Assembly: GCF_009765215.1 (NCBI RefSeq)
Contig: NZ_VLNV01000001.1
Span: 620,001-684,000, forward strand
Direction: 5' to 3'
Source of the DNA: Lysobacter prati
GTDB lineage: Bacteria > Pseudomonadota > Gammaproteobacteria > Xanthomonadales > Xanthomonadaceae
Length of the DNA stretch: 64,000 nucleotides
Shown here: positions 63,428 through 64,000 of the stretch, in pieces
Layout: every line of letters begins with the position of its first letter
Position numbering within the stretch: the first letter of the stretch is position 1
Translations under genes and position numbers: made by a program
Notes under the pieces: model-generated
Told to the model about the DNA's origin: nothing
Seen by the model: only the letters and a program-made list of their open reading frames with translations
Database searches by the model: none

Positions 63428-64000
63428 TCAGGGCCCAATGGCGCCGCTGTCCTGCAGTTCGGCCTCGACGGTCAGGTTCTCCAGATCGCGCCCGACCGAA
63501 ACTGCGGCAATGAGCTTGCCCGCGTGGAAGTAGCGTGCCGTGAAATCGCGGTCCGGCAACGAGCCTTCGATACGAATTGCATCCCACCCAAGCGTCACCC
63601 CGGTGCAACGAATGTCGAGGCCGTAGTGATTCGTCCAGAAGAACGGCACGTCGGTGAAGGCCTGCTCGCCTCCAAGCAGATTCACCGCCGCGGCCTGGCC
63701 TTGCCGCTCCGCATGGACCCAGTGCTCGATTCGAACCCGGTCCGCGCCGCGCGGATAGCGCGCGATATCTCCGGCGGCGTAGATCCCGGCAACCGATGTC
63801 TGCAGATGCTCATCGACCAGGATGCCGTCCTGCACGGCCAGACCGGCCGCCGCCGCGAGCTGGGTGCGCGGTTTCACTCCGACGCCCACTATCACCACAT
63901 CGGCGTGGACCTCGGTGCCGTCCTTCAAGGCAAGGGTGTTGCCGTCGAATGTCGTCGCCGCGTTGCGAAGGTGGAACACCACGCCCTGGCGTTCGTGCAA
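63428..64000 (-). CDS. FAD/NAD(P)-dependent ferredoxin-reductase-like protein, 3' part
   Basis: The 5' end is beyond the window; 190 codons are visible. ADVVIVGVGVKPRTQLAAAAG and IYAAGDIARYP are the NAD(P)-domain end and the second FAD-binding block of class I pyridine-nucleotide reductases. The last 75 residues (PFFWTNHYGLDIRCTGVTLG) match the C-terminal domain of rubredoxin/ferredoxin reductases such as BphA4. It would pass electrons from NAD(P)H to a small redox protein. Substrate unknown. Confidence 0.8.
   Translation of the reverse strand: MHERQGVVFHLRNAATTFDGNTLALKDGTEVHADVVIVGVGVKPRTQLAAAAGLAVQDGILVDEHLQTSVAGIYAAGDIARYPRGADRVRIEHWVHAERQGQAAAVNLLGGEQAFTDVPFFWTNHYGLDIRCTGVTLGWDAIRIEGSLPDRDFTARYFHAGKLIAAVSVGRDLENLTVEAELQDSGAIGP

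Noticed and set aside
1-64000. CRISPR array
   Set aside because: No series of regularly spaced direct repeats was seen; the repeats present are hairpins or gene-end blocks.

Overview
The window is a high-GC chromosome segment with gammaproteobacterial content. A Xanthomonadaceae/Lysobacteraceae-type genome fits best: an M13 endopeptidase ending in a Cys-x-Val-Trp tail, an NdvB-type cyclic beta-1,2-glucan synthase, many intergenic GTCCGCT/AGCGGAC hairpins, and a dif-like site of gammaproteobacterial type. This placement is an inference from content. No rRNA, complete tRNA or CRISPR array was seen.

Layout. 1-0.5 kb: 3' end of a PlsC-family acyltransferase. 0.5-12.6 kb, minus strand: a SARP/BTAD-type regulator followed by a tightly packed six-gene run. 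The run encodes a 799-aa protein with a basic, hydrophobic helical stretch, a HExxH protease, a coiled-coil protein, a 380-aa unknown, a 1665-aa multidomain protein (M15 peptidase-like, hydrolase-like, OmpA-like, lysozyme-like and HExxH regions) and an NlpC/P60 peptidase. The two largest proteins share a short Pro-aromatic-Ala-Glu motif. This is the best candidate for an undescribed system.

12.8-15.8 kb: a cassette of small genes (MbcA/ParS-like antitoxin, Rv2179c-like exoribonuclease, BPSL0761 family, two paralogous unknowns). It is bracketed by two inverted XerC/XerD dif-like sites and carries shared downstream repeats. 15.9-27.4 kb: a genomic island between two tRNA-Phe 3'-end fragments, each followed by a convergent gene for an 89-aa membrane protein of one family. 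It carries a DUF4365 nuclease-like gene, a PD-(D/E)XK gene, a helicase plus nuclease pair resembling Hachiman/AbpAB, a frameshifted kfrA and a tyrosine integrase.

27.4-38 kb: a repeat-rich accessory zone with small unknowns, a broken response regulator next to an intact histidine kinase, a phytochelatin synthase-like gene whose 3' end overlaps the kinase, a PNGase A-like glycoamidase, four small exported proteins, an arginase-family enzyme, a YdeI-type protein and a lipoprotein. 38-49.4 kb: a urease region. ureDABC and a urea transporter read rightward. ureE-ureG-cobS-cobT read leftward from the same divergent start region. gntP-like, hupE and ureF converge from the right. Urea could come from the arginase-family enzyme or the transporter, be hydrolysed by urease, and the Ni centre be built by UreDEFG with HupE. 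The AAA/VWA pair CobST in the nickel-chaperone operon suggests an extra metal-handling step.

49.7-64 kb: core-like genes: Sel1-repeat protein, cupin, the 2903-aa glucan synthase with a coupled 75-aa partner, a Tat-type haloperoxidase-fold hydrolase, the M13 peptidase and the 3' part of a ferredoxin-reductase-like flavoprotein.
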